Shown here: positions 20,872-23,433 of the stretch, piece after piece
How positions within the stretch are numbered: the stretch's first letter is position 1
Layout of the letters: the number at the start of each line of letters is the position of its first letter
DNA from: JBBQUN01 sp038212405
GTDB lineage: Bacteria; Actinomycetota; Acidimicrobiia; Acidimicrobiales; SZUA-35
Direction: 5' to 3'
Length of the DNA stretch: 23,433 nucleotides
Assembly: GCA_038212405.1 (NCBI GenBank)
Contig: JBBQUN010000043.1
Coordinates: 1-23,433, forward strand
The notes under the pieces: model-generated
What the model was told of the DNA's origin: nothing
What the model saw: the letters and a program-made list of their open reading frames with translations, nothing else
Database searches by the model: none
Made by a program: the position numbers and the translations under genes

Positions 20872-23433
20872 TCAGACGTGTCGGAGGCCGTCGAGAATGC
20901 TGGTGGGCCACGGACGCAGACGGAGACGACCGTCGACGGCGACAGCACCGTCGGGTCCGGCGAGCACCGGGTTCAGCTGGAGTTCAGCGAGTTCGGGAGC
21001 GGCGGCGGCAGCTTCGGCGATGATGGCGAGCACGCTTTCGATACCCGCTCGTGTCTCGACGCTGGCGGCATCACGTAGCCACGGGACCGAGCAGAGTTCG
21101 GCGAGGTCGGCTCTGCTGGCGGGCAGAGCCCTGACCTGTCGACCAACGAGTCCCCCGATCACGCCACCGGGACTGATGGCGATGCTTGCACCTCGTTCGA
21201 AGTCCTGGATCAAGTCGATCTGGAGATGGAGACCACTCGGCACCATCACCTGCACCGTTACCGGGTCGAGGTCGTCGCCGAACTGTTCTCGCATGCGCTC
21301 GAGCGTGGCGGTCAGCTCGGCGCCGTGCTGCACATCGAGCGCCGTTCCCCCGCTTTCACCGGCGGTCCGGTGGGCCAGGCCGCGACCTTTGATCGCCACC
21401 GGGTAGCCGAGTGACTCCGCGGCGGCAGCTGCGTCGGCAGCGTCCGCCACGTCGACAGCTGCGGCAAAGGGCACCCCCATGACCGCCAGCAACGCTTGGG
21501 ATTCCTGGTCGGTCAAGACCCGCTCCTCGGCGGAGGGTTCGTCACCGAGAAGGTCGGCGATGGCCTGGACGATGGCCACGCCTCGTTCGACTGACGCTTC
21601 GACGAGCGGGGCGTCAGCGGCACGGCGCCATTCGGCATGACGAGCGATGCGACCGAGCACACCGGCTGCCCCCTCGGGAAAGCGGAACGTAGGGACACCC
21701 TCGATCATGAAGTCGTCGCTCGTCACCAAGCCGGCGGCGACGATGGGCTTGACAACGGCACGATCAACGCGCTGGAGGAGTTCGACCAGCTCGTCGGTCG
21801 GTAGGTGCAGCGACGGAACCAGCGCAACGAGTACTGCATCGACACCGTCGGACAGCGCGGCTTTGACCACTGTTCGTTCATAGATCGAGAGGGGCTCAGC
21901 CCCCGTGGTCGGTTGCTCGACGTCTTCGACGAGGATGGCGCCACCGTCAGCGCCGCCGACGACGTCGAGTCCGTTACGTCGACAAGCCGCCACGGCGAGT
22001 CGTGCCACCGACGATGTGTTGGAAACCACTGCGACACGACGTCCGGCAGGAAGCGGCTGGTCGATGACGAAGCGCGCTTGGTCGGCGACATCGGAGATCT
22101 GATCGACGAGGATCACGCCTGACTGGCGCAACAACTCGTTGAGGTCGTTGTCGGGAGATGCCACGGCGATGATCGGTTTGGTCTGCGCGATGTCTCGCGC
22201 GAGTGCCGTGAAGGTACGGAGGTTGCCGAAGTTCTCGATGTAGAGCGCGATGGCCTTGGTGCGCTCGTCGACTGCCCAGTAGTGGAGGAGATCGTTGACC
22301 GAGACGTCGGCCCGATTGCCAAGTGCAGCAAAGCTGGAGATGCCGACGCCGGCGCGTGTGAGGTCATCGAGGACAGCGGCGCCGAGCGGACCCGACTGGG
22401 AGAGCAGTCCCAGACTGCCTGGCGTCACCTTGACTGGCAGAAACAACGCCTCGAGATTGATCGCAGGATCAGTATTGGCCAGTCCGAAGGCGTTCGGCCC
22501 GACCATCCTGACGCCGGCGTCGCGTACCATCGCCAGGAGTGCTCGCTCGAGTGCGGCGCCGTCTGGTCCGGCATCGGAGAATCCGGCGGTGAAGATGAGC
22601 GTCGCGCCAACGCCAGCCTCGACGCAGTCGGCGATGACCGACTCGACTGCCGCCGCAGGCACCGCAACGATTGCGAGATCCGGCACGGGTTCGATGTCGA
22701 CCAGCCGGCGGTGCGCGGTGATTCCCAGGATCTCGTCGGCCTCGGGGTGCACCAACGAGAGTGTCCCGGCGAATGGTGCAGCAGCGAGGCGTCGTAGTGC
22801 TTCGTGCCCGATCGAACCGGCGGTGCGCGAAGCACCGATCATCACGATGGACGTTGGCTCGAGCATTCGGGCAACCGAGCGAACCGTCGAACGACGCATG
22901 CGATCACCAATTGCCGCCTGGGCATCGTCGGTCACGTCGATACCCAGCGTGACTTCGATGACGCCGTCGGCGAACTTGGTCGACACATCGAAACCAGCCT
23001 TGCGAAACACCCGAAGCATCCCGTAGTTCTCCGGCAAGACGGTGGCGGTGAAACCGTCGAGCTGGCGGCGGCGCCCGGCGGCGGCGAGGAACTCGAGCAG
23101 GATCGTCGCCAACCCACGGCCCCGGTAGGTGTCGTCGACGAAGAATGCGACTTCGGCCTCGTTGCGATCAGCCCATGGTTCGTAGCGGGCAACCGCAACC
23201 AGATCATCGCCTCGCACAACGACGAAGGCCATCCGGTCGAAGTAGTCGACGGTCGTGAAGTGATCGAGTTCGGTATCGCTCAGCTCGGGCCGAAAGCGAA
23301 AGTACCGAAAGTAGATACTCTCGGGCGATTGACGACCGTGGAAGGCTTCGAGCCGGTCACGGTCCGACGGCCGGATCGGGCGTAGATGCGCCGTCGAGCC
23401 ATCGGCCAGGAGCACATCGGTCTCCCAGGCAGC
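20872..23433 (-). CDS. GNAT acetyltransferase fused to an acyl-CoA synthetase (NDP-forming)-like protein, 5' end cut by window
   Basis: More than 850 residues are visible. The order is an N-terminal GNAT domain (DGSTAHLRPIRPSD; acetyl-CoA loop YRGRGLATILLEFL), a CoA-binding Rossmann domain (IVMIGASRTAGSIGHEAL), a succinyl-CoA-ligase-like domain (LGLLSQSGPLGAAVL) and a C-terminal ATP-grasp domain (YPVAIKGRGLAHRT, LNPVLAG). This matches the actinobacterial Pat-type protein acetyltransferases with GNAT first, which acetylate enzymes such as acetyl-CoA synthetase. The SHTGS loop with the phosphorylated histidine of true ADP-forming synthetases is absent: KPIIAVASPDND runs almost straight into ELLRQSGVILVD. 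Ligase activity is therefore unlikely. The frame stays open to the right edge (AAWETD before the GTG at 23415) as in homologues, so the real start is outside the window. Its place beside citrate synthase suits a role in acetyl-CoA control. Confidence 0.9.
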   Translation of the reverse strand, partial: AAWETDVLLADGSTAHLRPIRPSDRDRLEAFHGRQSPESIYFRYFRFRPELSDTELDHFTTVDYFDRMAFVVVRGDDLVAVARYEPWADRNEAEVAFFVDDTYRGRGLATILLEFLAAAGRRRQLDGFTATVLPENYGMLRVFRKAGFDVSTKFADGVIEVTLGIDVTDDAQAAIGDRMRRSTVRSVARMLEPTSIVMIGASRTAGSIGHEALRRLAAAPFAGTLSLVHPEADEILGITAHRRLVDIEPVPDLAIVAVPAAAVESVIADCVEAGVGATLIFTAGFSDAGPDGAALERALLAMVRDAGVRMVGPNAFGLANTDPAINLEALFLPVKVTPGSLGLLSQSGPLGAAVLDDLTRAGVGISSFAALGNRADVSVNDLLHYWAVDERTKAIALYIENFGNLRTFTALARDIAQTKPIIAVASPDNDLNELLRQSGVILVDQISDVADQARFVIDQPLPAGRRVAVVSNTSSVARLAVAACRRNGLDVVGGADGGAILVEDVEQPTTGAEPLSIYERTVVKAALSDGVDAVLVALVPSLHLPTDELVELLQRVDRAVVKPIVAAGLVTSDDFMIEGVPTFRFPEGAAGVLGRIARHAEWRRAADAPLVEASVERGVAIVQAIADLLGDEPSAEERVLTDQESQALLAVMGVPFAAAVDVADAADAAAAAESLGYPVAIKGRGLAHRTAGESGGTALDVQHGAELTATLERMREQFGDDLDPVTVQVMVPSGLHLQIDLIQDFERGASIAISPGGVIGGLVGRQVRALPASRADLAELCSVPWLRDAASVETRAGIESVLAIIAEAAAAAPELAELQLNPVLAGPDGAVAVDGRLRLRPWPTSILDGLRHV

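Overview
The window is a high-GC, gene-dense piece of an actinobacterial chromosome. Several traits suggest the class Acidimicrobiia (Ilumatobacter or Microthrix-like): an Rv2161c-type F420-dependent oxidoreductase, a DUF4214 module fused to a secreted nucleotidase, a 759-residue mitochondrial-type aconitase, and an N-terminal GNAT fused to an acyl-CoA-synthetase-like protein. The taxonomic call is inference. I found 18 protein genes (two cut by the window edges) and no rRNA, tRNA, CRISPR array, insertion sequence or phage gene.

Layout. 1-2650: the end of a D-alanine--D-alanine ligase gene (+), facing an F420-dependent oxidoreductase and a TetR regulator (both -). 2654-2749: a divergent control region with a perfect 12-bp palindrome inside a 27-bp tandem duplication. 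2750-8587: a tight + strand run: a fatty acyl-CoA reductase fused to a HAD-IB phosphatase, a lactate-racemase-like (LarA/DUF2088) protein, a PlsC-type acyltransferase, then a stand-alone ATP-dependent DNA ligase reached through three 20-bp repeats that form a chain of overlapping 7-codon mini-ORFs. 8630-10864: a lipoprotein (-), a nitroreductase (+) and a GntR/HutC regulator (-). 11007-13286: aconitase (+), ending at a strong bidirectional terminator shared with a secreted 5'-nucleotidase (-). 15873-16748: a PfkB sugar kinase (-) preceded by a structured leader with an intrinsic terminator just before its start codon. 17023-20782: a LysR regulator overlapping an acyl-CoA carboxylase beta-like gene by 4 bp, then citrate synthase, all +. 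20872 to the right edge: the GNAT/acyl-CoA-synthetase-like protein (-).

How the genes fit together. Citrate synthase and aconitase perform the first steps of the TCA cycle. The carboxylase-like protein and the Pat-like acetyltransferase also belong to acyl-CoA metabolism. The most interesting block is the TetR-flanked reductase-HAD / LarA-like / PlsC operon. Its domains suggest a lipid pathway in which acyl-CoA is reduced and a hydroxylated or phosphorylated backbone is dephosphorylated and acylated. The LarA-like member keeps the residues expected to hold the nickel-pincer cofactor, but by eye it lacks several LarA catalytic residues, so its reaction cannot be read from the family.

A second theme is repeats at gene ends. 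Short duplications include the stop codons of the acyltransferase, carboxylase and nitroreductase genes, and others lie next to the kinase and citrate synthase stops. Two of them share the pattern GTGAG-N3-CGAG-(N3)-CAGCG, which suggests a repeat family anchored on stop codons.
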